A DNA stretch of 64,000 nt, taken from positions 1-64,000 of the forward strand of contig CAZDYP010000002.1 in assembly GCA_964509505.1 (NCBI GenBank). The letters are read 5' to 3'. Shown here one piece after another: positions 21,245 to 30,286 of this stretch. A program made the translations under genes and the position numbers. Under the pieces are notes generated by a model. That model was given only the letters and a program-made list of their open reading frames with translations, was not told where the DNA came from and ran no database searches. Origin of the DNA: CAZDYP01 sp964509505. Its GTDB lineage: Bacteria; Chloroflexota; Anaerolineae; JACRMK01. Within the stretch, counting starts at the first letter, position 1; each line of letters starts with the position of its first letter.

Positions 21245-21255
21245 ACTATTGACTG

Positions 21256-21984
21256 TCACTCTCCCCGACACGCTTCCACAAAAGCCCGAAAGATACCATG
21301 CGCGCGTGGCTCTTGTTCCAACATCCGTTCTGGATGAAATTGCACGCCCAACACGAACGCGCCATCGGCGCCTTCAACCGCCTCGACGATGTGATCCGGC
21401 GCATGGGCGATGACGCGCAGGTTGTCGCCCACTTTTTTCAATGCTTGATGGTGCGCCGTGTTCACGTCGAGCTGTGTCGCGCCAAAAGCATGCGCCAAGC
21501 GTGTGCCTTCCTCCACAACGATGGGATGCCAACGGTCTTTGAAGTTCTCGCGGTCGTAGCGATGCTCGATAGGGTCAGGATGTTGCGCGTAGATGTCTTG
21601 TACCAACGAACCGCCCGCTGCGACATTCAGCAATTGCGCGCCCCGACAAATCGCCAGCAGCGGCTTGCGGTGGCGCAGCGCCCACTGCGCGAGCTTCAAT
21701 TCAGTCTCGTCGCGCAATGGATCAATCGGACCGCAATACTCCGCGACCTCCTCGCCGTACTCTTTCGGATGCACATCCACCCCGCCCGACAACAACAGAC
21801 CGTCTAGTCTTTCGTAGATATTCCGCAATGATTCTTCACCGAGTTGCAAAGGAATGAAAATTGCGGCGCCGCCGTTCAACTCAACAGCGCGCACGTACGT
21901 CGGCATCCCGCCATACGTGAGGGTCTTGCGATCTTTCACATGATAGTTGCTTTCCATCGGGATGCCAATCAACGGTTTAGCCAT
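21256..21984 (-). CDS. Gamma-glutamyl-gamma-aminobutyrate hydrolase-like peptidase C26
   Basis: This 242-residue class I glutamine amidotransferase-like hydrolase of the PuuD group has LIGIPMESNYH at the start, the GLLLSGGVDVHPKEYGE substrate loop, the nucleophile Cys in LLAICRGAQLLNVAAGGSL, and the catalytic His/Glu in VLGVQFHPERM. Length and motif order match the family, so it should cleave a gamma-glutamyl amide in the cytoplasm. There is no puu gene cluster around it, so the substrate is open. GGAGAGG precedes the ATG. Confidence 0.87.
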   Translation of the reverse strand: MAKPLIGIPMESNYHVKDRKTLTYGGMPTYVRAVELNGGAAIFIPLQLGEESLRNIYERLDGLLLSGGVDVHPKEYGEEVAEYCGPIDPLRDETELKLAQWALRHRKPLLAICRGAQLLNVAAGGSLVQDIYAQHPDPIEHRYDRENFKDRWHPIVVEEGTRLAHAFGATQLDVNTAHHQALKKVGDNLRVIAHAPDHIVEAVEGADGAFVLGVQFHPERMLEQEPRAHGIFRAFVEACRGE

Positions 21985-22174
21985 CAGCCTCTCCTCAAAA
22001 AATGTAGAACCGCTTTGCTTGCGTCATTGCTGCGCGCATCACTGTTACTTGTCCTCATGGGCAAGCGGCAAACCTGCCTAGCGGCGCAACCTCCGCGTTG
22101 CAAGTAAAGGATTGCTTCGCCGTGAAACAGGCTCGCCATGACGCTCCCTGACTGCGTCACGTGAGCGCCTGATT

Positions 22175-24139
22175 CTAAGTTGTCATTGCAGCCGCCGCTT
22201 CCTCTAACCTGACCGCAACCACCTCGTGTGGCTCCGCTTTGCCCGGCAACGACAACGGCTCCATCTCAATAAAACTTGCGCCGGTGGGCACCGCATTGAG
22301 CGCGTCGAAAATGGCGCGCGACATGAAGATGTCGCCGCCGCGCGCTTGCTTACCCAACGCCAGCGCAATCGTGACCGCATCGCCGATGACCGTATAGACT
22401 TGATGTTGTTGTGAGCCCATGGCTGCGGCGACGACGTTGCCTTGCCCCAGCCCGATGCCCAACTCCAGATGTAAGCCCAACGTCGTTTGCCATTCGGCGT
22501 TCAAGCCCGCAAAGGCTTGTTGCAGCTCGACGGCGCTCAACACGGCGCGTTCAGGATCGTCGGGATTGGTTTGGGGCCAGCCGAAAATCGCCAGAATACT
22601 GTCGCCCGCGAAGCGCTCAATCGTGCCGCTATGGCGCGTCACGATGTCGCTCGCCGTGGCAAAGTGCCGATTGAGAATGTCTTGCACGATATTCTCGGCA
22701 GACAACTGCTCGAAGAGCTGACTGAAATTGCGAATGCCCGCGTGCAATGCGATCACGGGACGCACTTCGGGTTGCGCCAGCACGTCGGCGTCTTGTCGCT
22801 GTAACAGCTGCACGATGGTGGGCGAGACGTAGCGCTCGAAGGTCAGCCGGAGTTTTTCGGCTTCGCTTTGCTCGCGCGCTTGGCGAATGCGCTCCAGTTC
22901 TTTGAGCATGGTGATGTCGTGCAGCATGATGACCATACCGATCTTCGGTACCGGCGAAATGCCGACGTTCAACACTTTGCCCCGCGCGCCCGTGATCTCT
23001 TGGGTCAACGCGCGATGGGTCGCCGTCACGCGATTGACCATTTGCACCAGATTGAGATTGCCGCTGACGTTGGCGAAACGCGCGTGTTCGGGAATGGTCG
23101 CGCCCAGCAACGTATGAGCTGCGGGGTTGACGAGCTCGACTTCGCCGCGCTCATTCAATAAGATAATGCCGTCGCTGGTGTGATTGATGATGGCTTCGAG
23201 TTTGCCTTGCCCGCTCTTCACTTCGTCGAACATGTGCGCGTTGTTTAAGGCAATGGTTGCGTATTCAGCTAACGCCGCCAGCAGGCGGGCGTCGCTATCG
23301 GTGAACGGTTTGTTGTTTTGGGTGCGGTCCACCGCCAGCACCCCCATTGCTTTGTCGCCCGCTTTGATGGGCGTCGCCATGAACGCGAGGGGCGGGGGCG
23401 CATCGCGCCCATAGGGCTCGACGTTGAGCTGCGGGCCCACCAGCAAGAGGGGCGTTGCGGCGCGCAACGCGCTCGCCATCAAGGACTTAGGCGAAACGCT
23501 GCTGCCCTCCAATGGTTGCGGAAACCCTACTGACGCGCTCAGTCGCAAATCATCTTTTTCGCCCGTGACCAATGACAACGCGCCGCGATTCGCGCCGCTG
23601 ACAAACACAGCCGCCTCGCTGATGCGCTTCATCAGCATCGCAGGGTCGAGCAACGCGCTCACCGCTTGGCGCACGCGACTCAACACCGCCATCTCTTGCA
23701 CGCGTTGCGCCAGCTGTTGATTCGCGCTTGCGAGGTTGCGCGTCAACGTATCGCGTTCGCGTTTGAGGCGCGTTTCGCTCAAGGCGCGCTCGATGACACG
23801 CAGCACTTCGTCCACCGTGAACGGCTTGACCAGGTAATCTTTGACGCCGAGCCGAAACGCCTCGACCGCGATCATCTCCGAACCGTGCGCGGTCATCAGC
23901 ACGACGGGAATATCTACTTTGTGTTGCGATAGCAGCTGCAACATTTCGAGGCCCGACAGGCGCGGCATCTGCATATCCGTCAGGATGAGGTCAGGCTTCT
24001 CTTTGCCGAGCATTTCCAAGCCGGCGCGTCCATCGCTCGCGGTAATGCACACGAAGCCTGAGCGCGGCAAGACCTGCCTCGATAGAAAATCGCGGATTTG
24101 CGCCGAGTCGTCAATCACCAAAATTTTTTCGTTAGCCAT
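22175..24139 (-). CDS. Response regulator-GAF-PAS protein with degenerate cyclase domain
   Basis: This 654-residue protein is started at the ATG at 24139 (MANEKILVIDDSAQ), which has AGAGGA upstream; the longer frame begins in repeat. Domains: receiver (1-120; phospho-acceptor Asp in DLILTDMQMPRLSG and Lys in DYLVKPFT), coiled linker, GAF (about 165-310), PAS (about 325-430) and a class III cyclase-like domain (about 460-645). In the latter the first metal Asp is replaced (ALHAGIRNFSQLF where ADIRGF is expected) and the Asn/Arg pair is lost (VIGDAVTIALALGKQ). The second Asp (FAGDSILAIFG) remains. It probably binds rather than turns over nucleotides, or acts as a pseudo-enzyme output. Confidence 0.85.
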   Translation of the reverse strand: MANEKILVIDDSAQIRDFLSRQVLPRSGFVCITASDGRAGLEMLGKEKPDLILTDMQMPRLSGLEMLQLLSQHKVDIPVVLMTAHGSEMIAVEAFRLGVKDYLVKPFTVDEVLRVIERALSETRLKRERDTLTRNLASANQQLAQRVQEMAVLSRVRQAVSALLDPAMLMKRISEAAVFVSGANRGALSLVTGEKDDLRLSASVGFPQPLEGSSVSPKSLMASALRAATPLLLVGPQLNVEPYGRDAPPPLAFMATPIKAGDKAMGVLAVDRTQNNKPFTDSDARLLAALAEYATIALNNAHMFDEVKSGQGKLEAIINHTSDGIILLNERGEVELVNPAAHTLLGATIPEHARFANVSGNLNLVQMVNRVTATHRALTQEITGARGKVLNVGISPVPKIGMVIMLHDITMLKELERIRQAREQSEAEKLRLTFERYVSPTIVQLLQRQDADVLAQPEVRPVIALHAGIRNFSQLFEQLSAENIVQDILNRHFATASDIVTRHSGTIERFAGDSILAIFGWPQTNPDDPERAVLSAVELQQAFAGLNAEWQTTLGLHLELGIGLGQGNVVAAAMGSQQHQVYTVIGDAVTIALALGKQARGGDIFMSRAIFDALNAVPTGASFIEMEPLSLPGKAEPHEVVAVRLEEAAAAMTT

Positions 24140-24271
24140 AGGGTTCCTCTGGGAGAGGATTATACAGGGTAGGGGTAGGGGCTGACAAGGTGAAAGGAGG
24201 AAAGGGTGACAAGATGACAAGACGACCTATGTCATCCCTTCAGCGTATCAGTGTGGTATCCTCTCAGTGTG

Positions 24272-25069
24272 TCATGCCTCAATCCACGTCCCGCTGTCTG
24301 CATGGTCGCTCGTCAAGGCTTGTGTCAACGCGCCGTGCGTTTCGCCAGAGATGAGATGCGCGCGTAAGGTGGGCTGGGCGCGCGCCAAGTCCAACATCCC
24401 TTGCACCTTGGTCAACATGCCGCCCGTTACATCCACGCCATGCGAGCCGCCGAGCGTCGCTTGTAGCGCGGCGAAATTGGCGGGCGTGAGGCGTGGAATA
24501 CGTTGCGCGTTGGGTTGCCGCAGTGGGTCAGCCGTGAACACGCCGTCCACTTGTCCGACCAGCACGATGCGCGCAGGCTGCAAGCGACGCGCGAGGTAAG
24601 CGAAAATTTCTTCTGTCGAAGCGATAGCAACACCGCGTGTCACATCAAAGGACACATCACCGAACACAAGCGGCACCAAATTGTTTTGCAGCGCCAGTTC
24701 AATCGGGCGCGTCGCTAGTTCAACTAATTTGCCATCCACACACAGCGCAGAAGCAGATGGTTGCAGCGAGACGATGGGCAATCCTTCCTCAAGACATAAG
24801 TCCGTCACAATGCGATTGAGTCGCGCGGCGGCTGCGCCTGTCTCAACATAGCCCATGACACCGTCACGACCAAAACGCGATTGCACGGCCGCCACATGCC
24901 CAAACGAACCGCTGCCATGCGCGAGCAATAATCGCAGTTCAGGCTGTGCGCGTCGCGCTGCTACGAGCTCACGCGCGCAACGACGGATGGTGTCATAGCG
25001 CGCGGTTGCCCTTTGCGTTTTGTCAGTGATGAGTGAGCCGCCGAGCTTGACAAAGACCAAACGATTCAT
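24272..25069 (-). CDS. Isopentenyl phosphate kinase
   Basis: This 265-residue amino-acid-kinase-fold enzyme starts at the ATG at 25069, one base after the stop of the upstream decarboxylase. Motifs match isopentenyl phosphate kinase: VFVKLGGSLITDK at the start, HGSGSFGHVAA with the signature His that contacts the phosphate, LVPLVFGDVSFD, VLVGQVDGVFTADP and DVTGGMLTKV. It phosphorylates isopentenyl phosphate to isopentenyl diphosphate. Together with a phosphomevalonate decarboxylase it forms the end of the alternative mevalonate pathway known in Roseiflexus and haloarchaea. Confidence 0.9.
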   Translation of the reverse strand: MNRLVFVKLGGSLITDKTQRATARYDTIRRCARELVAARRAQPELRLLLAHGSGSFGHVAAVQSRFGRDGVMGYVETGAAAARLNRIVTDLCLEEGLPIVSLQPSASALCVDGKLVELATRPIELALQNNLVPLVFGDVSFDVTRGVAIASTEEIFAYLARRLQPARIVLVGQVDGVFTADPLRQPNAQRIPRLTPANFAALQATLGGSHGVDVTGGMLTKVQGMLDLARAQPTLRAHLISGETHGALTQALTSDHADSGTWIEA

Positions 25070-25070
25070 G

Positions 25071-26051
25071 TCAGAAAAGATGTTGTTCCACCCGCCGCGC
25101 GCCACGCCCCACGCCACACTCGATCACGTCGCGCACACCCTGGAGCTGTCGCAAGTTGTTGGCGACAGCGTCGGCAGCGGCGGGCGTGGTGATGACGTGG
25201 ACGTTGGGACCCGCATCAATCGTGAAATAACAAGCGAGTCCTTCTTTGCGCCACTGGCGAACGGCGTGCAGGATGGCGACGGTTTCAGGCGACCAATAGA
25301 GGAGACTGGGGCGCGAGGTCATCATCACCGCGTGCATCGAAAGCGCATCGGCTTCAGCCAGCTCGCCCAGCAACTCAAAATCTTTGGTGAGAATCGCATG
25401 ACGCATGAACGACACATCTTCCTCGACTTGCACCAGACGACCATGATAGAGCGAGCTGGTGTGCGCGAGTTGATGTCCCTCGGTGGAGCCAACCAACTTC
25501 TTACCATGGGTGACGATGGCGATGAGGTCACACAGCGGCCAATGAGCGGCAGGCGCGATTTGTGCGGCGTACGATTCGGCGTCGTCATCGCTTGCATACC
25601 ACTCGACGAACCCGCCGCCGAGGGAGCGCGCTGCTGAACCTGAACCGCGCCGCGCCCAACGGCTCAACGCGTGTTCACTCAAGTTCAGTTCCAGCGCCCA
25701 CGCCGCCGCGCATGTCAAGGCTGCGAAACCCGACGCCGACGATGCAATGCCCGCGCCCATAGGGAAGTTATTGTGTGAGACCACACAAGCTTGTTCGGTA
25801 GTGTGCGCCAAGGCGCGGATTAAATCGAGATGTTTGCTGATGCGGTCAGCGGCAGGCCCCGTCGTTGGCGCGCCATCCAACTCAATCACGTCACGCGCTA
25901 GGTCATCACGAAATTCAATCGTCGTCGTCGTATAGGCGCGGTCGAGTGTGAATGAGATAGAATTGGTCATCGGCAAACGCAACTCGTCGTTGCGATTCCC
26001 CCAATACTTGATAAGCGCTATATTCGACTCACAGATAGCAGTAGCTTTCAT
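25071..26051 (-). CDS. Mevalonate-(di)phosphate decarboxylase family, probably phosphomevalonate decarboxylase
   Basis: This 326-residue GHMP-family decarboxylase has NIALIKYWGNRNDELRLP, then FPMGAGIASSASGFAALT, RRGSGSAARSLGGGFVEW, and the catalytic Asp in YFTIDAGPNVHVI. In classical diphosphomevalonate decarboxylases the first motif reads YWGK and the Lys contacts the diphosphate; here it is YWGN. That change and the directly downstream isopentenyl phosphate kinase favour mevalonate 5-phosphate as substrate, giving isopentenyl phosphate; this is inference. Stop and next start are one base apart, so the two are co-translated. Confidence 0.85.
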   Translation of the reverse strand: MKATAICESNIALIKYWGNRNDELRLPMTNSISFTLDRAYTTTTIEFRDDLARDVIELDGAPTTGPAADRISKHLDLIRALAHTTEQACVVSHNNFPMGAGIASSASGFAALTCAAAWALELNLSEHALSRWARRGSGSAARSLGGGFVEWYASDDDAESYAAQIAPAAHWPLCDLIAIVTHGKKLVGSTEGHQLAHTSSLYHGRLVQVEEDVSFMRHAILTKDFELLGELAEADALSMHAVMMTSRPSLLYWSPETVAILHAVRQWRKEGLACYFTIDAGPNVHVITTPAAADAVANNLRQLQGVRDVIECGVGRGARRVEQHLF

Positions 26052-26069
26052 ACGGTTGGATTTTCGTTT

Positions 26070-27749
26070 TCAAATTTTGACGTCTGTCTGCGCCCGTTCC
26101 ATCCGTTCCAATGCAAACGCCTTCGCCTCCCGCGCCTCGCGCACGCTCGTATCCAGCTGCTCCACTGCCGTAAGGCTTTGTCGCAACAGCTCTTTGGCTT
26201 GCCCCGTGCGCCCCAAAGCGTGACAAAAGGCGCCTTGCCACGCCAGAGCCTTCACCAACAAGATGCCGCGCGCGCCTTGCAACGCCGGCGATTGGTAAGG
26301 GGGCATTGGGGATTGGAGATTGGGAGTTTGCTCATCTTGCTCGCCGCGCGCCGCGCGCTGCTCGCCGCCAATGCCCCAGCCATGCACCGCTGCGCGACAG
26401 ACTTCTTCGCCTTCGACGTAACGCCCCCGTCGCTCATAAAAATGACACAGGGGGTCAATGGCTTGCGTCAAACGCTCGATGCGCCCATGCGCGACTGCCT
26501 CATCCCATGCGACGCGCGCGTTGTTAATCTCGCCGGCAATGGTGGTGAGCGCGTTGAGTGATCTGTCCCCGCCTAACTGGTCGCGTTGGTGATGCAGCCA
26601 ATCAAGGTAGTATGCGCTATGTCGCTCTCGCACCGCATCGCGCAACTTTGGCGCTTGCTCCAGCTGCGTCGCTGCATATTGGCGCATGAGCTCGTGCAAT
26701 TCATAACGGCTGACACGCGCATTGGAAACTTCCGCGAAGACTTCGGAAGTTTGCCCACGCGACACAAACGACTTGTGCGCAAGCATCGCCAACGCGCCTA
26801 ACGAGGCGCCTGTGATGGCGTGCGCCGCTTCGCCGGTGAAGCCGCCGCGAAAGACCGAGAGCTGCTGCAATGCCTTTTGTTCCGTCTCGCCCAACACATT
26901 CCATGAATAACTGAACACTGCACGTAAGCTGCGTTGGCGTTCTGGCGCCGCATACGCATCGGTTGCAAGAAAGTCAGTGTTCTTCGCAATCTCCGCCGCA
27001 ATTTCTTCGAGCGCGAACATATCCACCCATGCCGCCGCGAGCTCGATACCCAACGGTATCCCTTGCACCAGCCGACAGATGCGCTTCAGGTAACGCGAGT
27101 CATTTTGTGACAGCGTGAAGTTAGGTTTGATGCGGCGCGCGCATTGCGCAAACAACCGCGCCGCATCGTAATCGGGTTCTTCGACTGCCGCGCGTAATGT
27201 CGCCGTGCCGCGTGGAGAGAGGCGACCTGTGCCAAGTCGTCCTGTTTCGCTTTGCGGAAAGTCCAAGCCTTGCACGGTATAGACTTGCTCTGCGGGCAAA
27301 CGCAACCGTTCGCGTGAGGTGGCGATGATCTGCGCGCGTGGCGCGACCTGCAAAATCTCGTTGATAATGCTCAGTTCACTCACCCAGCGCTCGCATTGAT
27401 CCATGATGAGCAGCACATTTTTCTCGCGTAGCTCAACGAGTAGTTGTTGTTTCGGTTCACTGCCCAGACGGAACCCGAAGCCCAACGCTTCGGCGATGGT
27501 GGGGATGATGGCGCTGGGCGCATGGAGCGGCGCGAGGGGGACGAAAAACACGCCATGGGTGTAGAGCGATGGCGTCGCAACGGCTCTACATTGCGTAACG
27601 ACTTCAATGGCTAACCGCGTCTTGCCCACACCCCCCACGCCAACGAGCGTGATGAGGCGCGCGGGCAGCTCCGCAGAGTTTTGACCTGTCAACAACTTCA
27701 ACAGCTCCTGGATTTCGCGTTCACGTCCAACAAAAGGAGTCATAGTCAT
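26070..27749 (-). CDS. NB-ARC/STAND-type ATPase with TPRs, probably C-terminally shortened
   Basis: This 559-residue regulator-like ATPase has TPFVGREREIQELLKLL, Walker A GVGGVGKTRLAIE, the sensor-like QIIATSRERL, a GLP-like CRLVQGIPLGIELAAAWV segment and a winged-helix-like FSYSWNVLGETEQKALQ. These belong to the LuxR/AfsR-type predicted ATPases (COG3903-like). No cyclase, HTH or BTAD output domain is present. The C-terminal TPR region is short, and a short tandem repeat around 26285-26340 is translated (EQTPNLQSPMPPYQSP). The gene sits between mevalonate kinase and the decarboxylase in the same direction, an odd place for such a regulator. Confidence 0.75.
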   Translation of the reverse strand: MTMTPFVGREREIQELLKLLTGQNSAELPARLITLVGVGGVGKTRLAIEVVTQCRAVATPSLYTHGVFFVPLAPLHAPSAIIPTIAEALGFGFRLGSEPKQQLLVELREKNVLLIMDQCERWVSELSIINEILQVAPRAQIIATSRERLRLPAEQVYTVQGLDFPQSETGRLGTGRLSPRGTATLRAAVEEPDYDAARLFAQCARRIKPNFTLSQNDSRYLKRICRLVQGIPLGIELAAAWVDMFALEEIAAEIAKNTDFLATDAYAAPERQRSLRAVFSYSWNVLGETEQKALQQLSVFRGGFTGEAAHAITGASLGALAMLAHKSFVSRGQTSEVFAEVSNARVSRYELHELMRQYAATQLEQAPKLRDAVRERHSAYYLDWLHHQRDQLGGDRSLNALTTIAGEINNARVAWDEAVAHGRIERLTQAIDPLCHFYERRGRYVEGEEVCRAAVHGWGIGGEQRAARGEQDEQTPNLQSPMPPYQSPALQGARGILLVKALAWQGAFCHALGRTGQAKELLRQSLTAVEQLDTSVREAREAKAFALERMERAQTDVKI

Positions 27750-27828
27750 TTTTGATGTTTGATTTTAGACAGCCAAGCGGCGCTTAACATTTTTGATTGA
27801 GACAAAATGGCAAATCTAAAATCAAAAA

Positions 27829-28761
27829 TTATCGTGTGACCTCTGTGACGATAACGGTCTGTGCGCCCGCCGCGCGCAAGGCGTCGGCAACGCGCGCTTG
27901 CGTCGTCTCGTTGGCCAGCGCTATCATGCAACCGCCGCGCCCACCGCCCGAGAGCTTCGCGCCCAGCGCGCCTGCGCGTTTTGACGCGTCGATCAAGCGT
28001 TCCAATGCGGGTGACGAAACCGCGAGTTCGCGCAAATGCGTTTGGTTAGCATCCATGAGCGGTCCGAGTTTTTCGAGCCAGCCATATTCAATCGCTTGGC
28101 GCGCCTCTGCGACCAGCGCGGCCATCGCAGCGAAAATTTTTTCGTAGCGCTCAGGCGCGCGTTGCCAGGCCGCGCGCACAGCGCCCACAGCGATTTTCGT
28201 TTCGCTCGCCACGCCTGTATCGCCGATGACGAGCGTGAAAGGGCGCGCAACTTTGAGGCGTTGCGGCGTTTGCCCTTTGACGAAATAGACCGGTTGCTCG
28301 TATGCGATGATGGTGTTATCTACACCGCTGGGGACGCCATGATACAGCTTCTCGGTTTCAAAGACGAGCGCGGAAATTTGCGCGGGCGAGAGCTGCGCGC
28401 CGTAATAAGCTGCGAGCGCGCGCACAATCGCCGTCGAGAGCGCCGTGCCGCTGCCCAGTCCGCGCGCGATGGGGATGGTCGAATGCAAGGTCAGCAAAAA
28501 GTTCGGCGCAGCCTCTTCAGCGAGTTGTTTCAAGGTCGCGCGCACGATATGACCGATGGCATGGGGCGCCGGTAGCTCGTCCAATGTCCACGCTTCGTCG
28601 AGGTCTTCCGCAACAATGGTCGCACCACCGCTGCCTTCGCGGATTTGCGCTTCGGCAAAGACATGCGTCAGGGGGACGCCTAAGGCAGGGCGTCCATACA
28701 CGACCGCATGTTCGCCAAACAAAATTGCCTTGCCACACGCGCGGGCGCTATGAATTTGCAC
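27829..28761 (-). CDS. Mevalonate kinase
   Basis: This 310-residue GHMP kinase begins at the GTG at 28761; sequence further upstream is repeat and gives no homologous residues. Motifs: ARACGKAILFGEHAVVYG, the phosphate loop IPIARGLGSGTALSTAI, KLYHGVPSGVDNTII, and the C-terminal GALGAKLSGGGRGGCM. The length is typical. It makes 5-phosphomevalonate, the first phosphorylation of the mevalonate pathway, completed by the two downstream genes. A TATACT -10 box (28773-28768) with TG before it ends six bases upstream of the GTG, so the mRNA is probably leaderless. Confidence 0.9.
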   Translation of the reverse strand: MQIHSARACGKAILFGEHAVVYGRPALGVPLTHVFAEAQIREGSGGATIVAEDLDEAWTLDELPAPHAIGHIVRATLKQLAEEAAPNFLLTLHSTIPIARGLGSGTALSTAIVRALAAYYGAQLSPAQISALVFETEKLYHGVPSGVDNTIIAYEQPVYFVKGQTPQRLKVARPFTLVIGDTGVASETKIAVGAVRAAWQRAPERYEKIFAAMAALVAEARQAIEYGWLEKLGPLMDANQTHLRELAVSSPALERLIDASKRAGALGAKLSGGGRGGCMIALANETTQARVADALRAAGAQTVIVTEVTR

Positions 28762-28767
28762 AATACA

Positions 28768-28776
28768 AGTATAACA
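28768..28776 (-). promoter_or_regulatory. Extended -10 promoter of mevalonate kinase (leaderless)
   Basis: The minus strand reads TGTTATACT, an extended -10. The GTG start codon lies at the expected transcription start, six bases further on, with no ribosome binding site. Confidence 0.6.
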
Positions 28777-28794
28777 CAAATGCGGATAGCCGAT

Positions 28795-28875
28795 GACAGA
28801 TGGCGGAGGGGGAGATGGATATGGGGATATGGGATATTGGGGGTTGGACATTCGCCATTCGCCATTCGCCAATGG
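28795..28875. repeat. Short tandem-repeat block upstream of membrane-protein promoter
   Basis: Units of the forms GGATATGGGGATATGGGATA and CATTCGCCATTCGCCATTCG fill the space between the divergent mevalonate kinase and CNNM-type genes. Confidence 0.7.
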
Positions 28876-28881
28876 TATAAT
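28873..28881 (+). promoter_or_regulatory. Extended -10 promoter of CNNM-type gene (leaderless)
   Basis: TGGTATAAT (28873-28881) ends seven bases before the ATG at 28889, with no Shine-Dalgarno possible in between. It is almost identical to the promoter at 42892-42900. Confidence 0.6.
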
Positions 28882-28888
28882 TCGCGGC

Positions 28889-30286
28889 ATGGATGTTTCC
28901 ATAAGTAACGCATTGTGGCGTTTGTTGGGTGTGGTGTTGTTGCTCGTCGCCAATGGGTTATTCGTGGCAATTGAGTTTGCAGTGGTCAGCGCGCGGCGCA
29001 GTCGAATTGACGAGTTGGTCGAAGACGATGCGGCAGGCGCACGTTTAGCGCAACGGGTCTTGCAAGACCCTGACCGCGTGTTGGCGGCGGCGCAACTTGG
29101 CATCACCATGGCGAGCCTCGCGCTCGGTTGGGTCGGTGAGCCATTCATCGCCGATTTGCTCGAGCCGCCGTTACGGCTGTTTCCGCTGGGCGCATGGATT
29201 GATCCGAGTATCGTGTCTCATACGGTGAGCGCGTTCATCGCGTTCACCCTCATCACCTCGTTGCATATTGTCCTCGGCGAACAAGCGCCAAAAATCTTTG
29301 CGATTGGGCATGCCGAACGCACGACCATCTTTTTGTCCCCGTTCATTCTCATCTTCGACAAAATTTTTCGGCCCTTCATCAACATGCTGGACCACGCGAC
29401 CGAAGGCACCTTGCGACTGGTAGGCGTACAACCGTTGACGGGACATCATCGCGCCATTCTCTCGGTGGACGAGCTCAAGCGCATTGTCTCCGACAGCCAA
29501 GCGGACGGTGTGCTTGAAGAGAGCGAAGAAGAAATGTTGCACAACGTCTTCGAGTTCGCCGACCGTCAGGTGAGCGAAGCGATGGTGCCGCGCCCGGATA
29601 TTATCGGCGTCGAAGCGACGGCGACCATCAACGTTTTCTTGGGCATCTTCGCCGAGTCGCGCCACAGCCGTTACCCCATTTACAAAGAGAATCTTGACAA
29701 CATCATCGGCTTTGTTTCGATTAAAGATGTGTTGAATTTTATGGCGGCTGAAGGCCCAGGCTCACGCCAGAAACCGCTCGCGCCGTTGTTGCGTCCCGCG
29801 CTCGTCGTGCCAGAATTCAAACGCATCGGCGATTTGTTCGAGGAGATGCAGGCGCAAAGCATTCCCTTCGCGGTCATCGTGGACGAATACGGCGGCACGG
29901 CGGGCATCGTCACACAAGGGGGATTACTCGAAGAAATTGTCGGTCGCTTGAGCGATGAAACAGCGAGTGAAGACCCTGCGGTGAGCCAACTCGACGAGCA
30001 GACGGCTGTGGTGGACGCGCAATTGCGTATAGACGAGGTGAACGAAGAGCTAAAGGTCAATCTGCCAGACAATGACGCCTATGAAACGCTCGCCGGCTTG
30101 ATCCTCTATCGCTTGCAACACATCCCCAAAGTAGGCGAACATCTCACCCTCGATAAGGTGCAGCTCACCATCAAAGAGATGATGGGCGCGAAGATCGAAA
30201 AGGTGGAGGTGAAGCGAGTGGATACGACGCTGCCTGTGTCGGCTGAAGCGGCGAGCAATGGGGCAGACGTGAAGGGTGAATCATGA
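28889..30286 (+). CDS. CNNM/CorC-type transmembrane protein (DUF21-CBS-CorC_HlyC)
   Basis: This 465-residue protein has an N-terminal DUF21/CNNM membrane domain (about residues 1-190, starting LLGVVLLLVANGLFVAIEFA, with ITSLHIVLGEQAPK), two CBS motifs (about 205-335; MVPRPDIIGVEA, FAVIVDEYGGTAGIVT) and a C-terminal CorC_HlyC domain (LRIDEVNEEL, ETLAGLILYRL). It is related to magnesium/cobalt efflux proteins often named hemolysin. The ATG at 28889 is chosen from its position at a predicted leaderless transcription start; upstream codons are repeat. Confidence 0.88.
   Translation: MDVSISNALWRLLGVVLLLVANGLFVAIEFAVVSARRSRIDELVEDDAAGARLAQRVLQDPDRVLAAAQLGITMASLALGWVGEPFIADLLEPPLRLFPLGAWIDPSIVSHTVSAFIAFTLITSLHIVLGEQAPKIFAIGHAERTTIFLSPFILIFDKIFRPFINMLDHATEGTLRLVGVQPLTGHHRAILSVDELKRIVSDSQADGVLEESEEEMLHNVFEFADRQVSEAMVPRPDIIGVEATATINVFLGIFAESRHSRYPIYKENLDNIIGFVSIKDVLNFMAAEGPGSRQKPLAPLLRPALVVPEFKRIGDLFEEMQAQSIPFAVIVDEYGGTAGIVTQGGLLEEIVGRLSDETASEDPAVSQLDEQTAVVDAQLRIDEVNEELKVNLPDNDAYETLAGLILYRLQHIPKVGEHLTLDKVQLTIKEMMGAKIEKVEVKRVDTTLPVSAEAASNGADVKGES

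Noticed and set aside
22010..22174. Possible small RNA or REP element before the response regulator stop
   Set aside because: Contains GATTGCTTCGCC-like fragments of the 2243 element but no clear second arm or promoter.
27829..29148. 439-residue version of mevalonate kinase
   Set aside because: The additional N-terminus covers repeats and the divergent gene's first codons; homology starts at the GTG at 28761.
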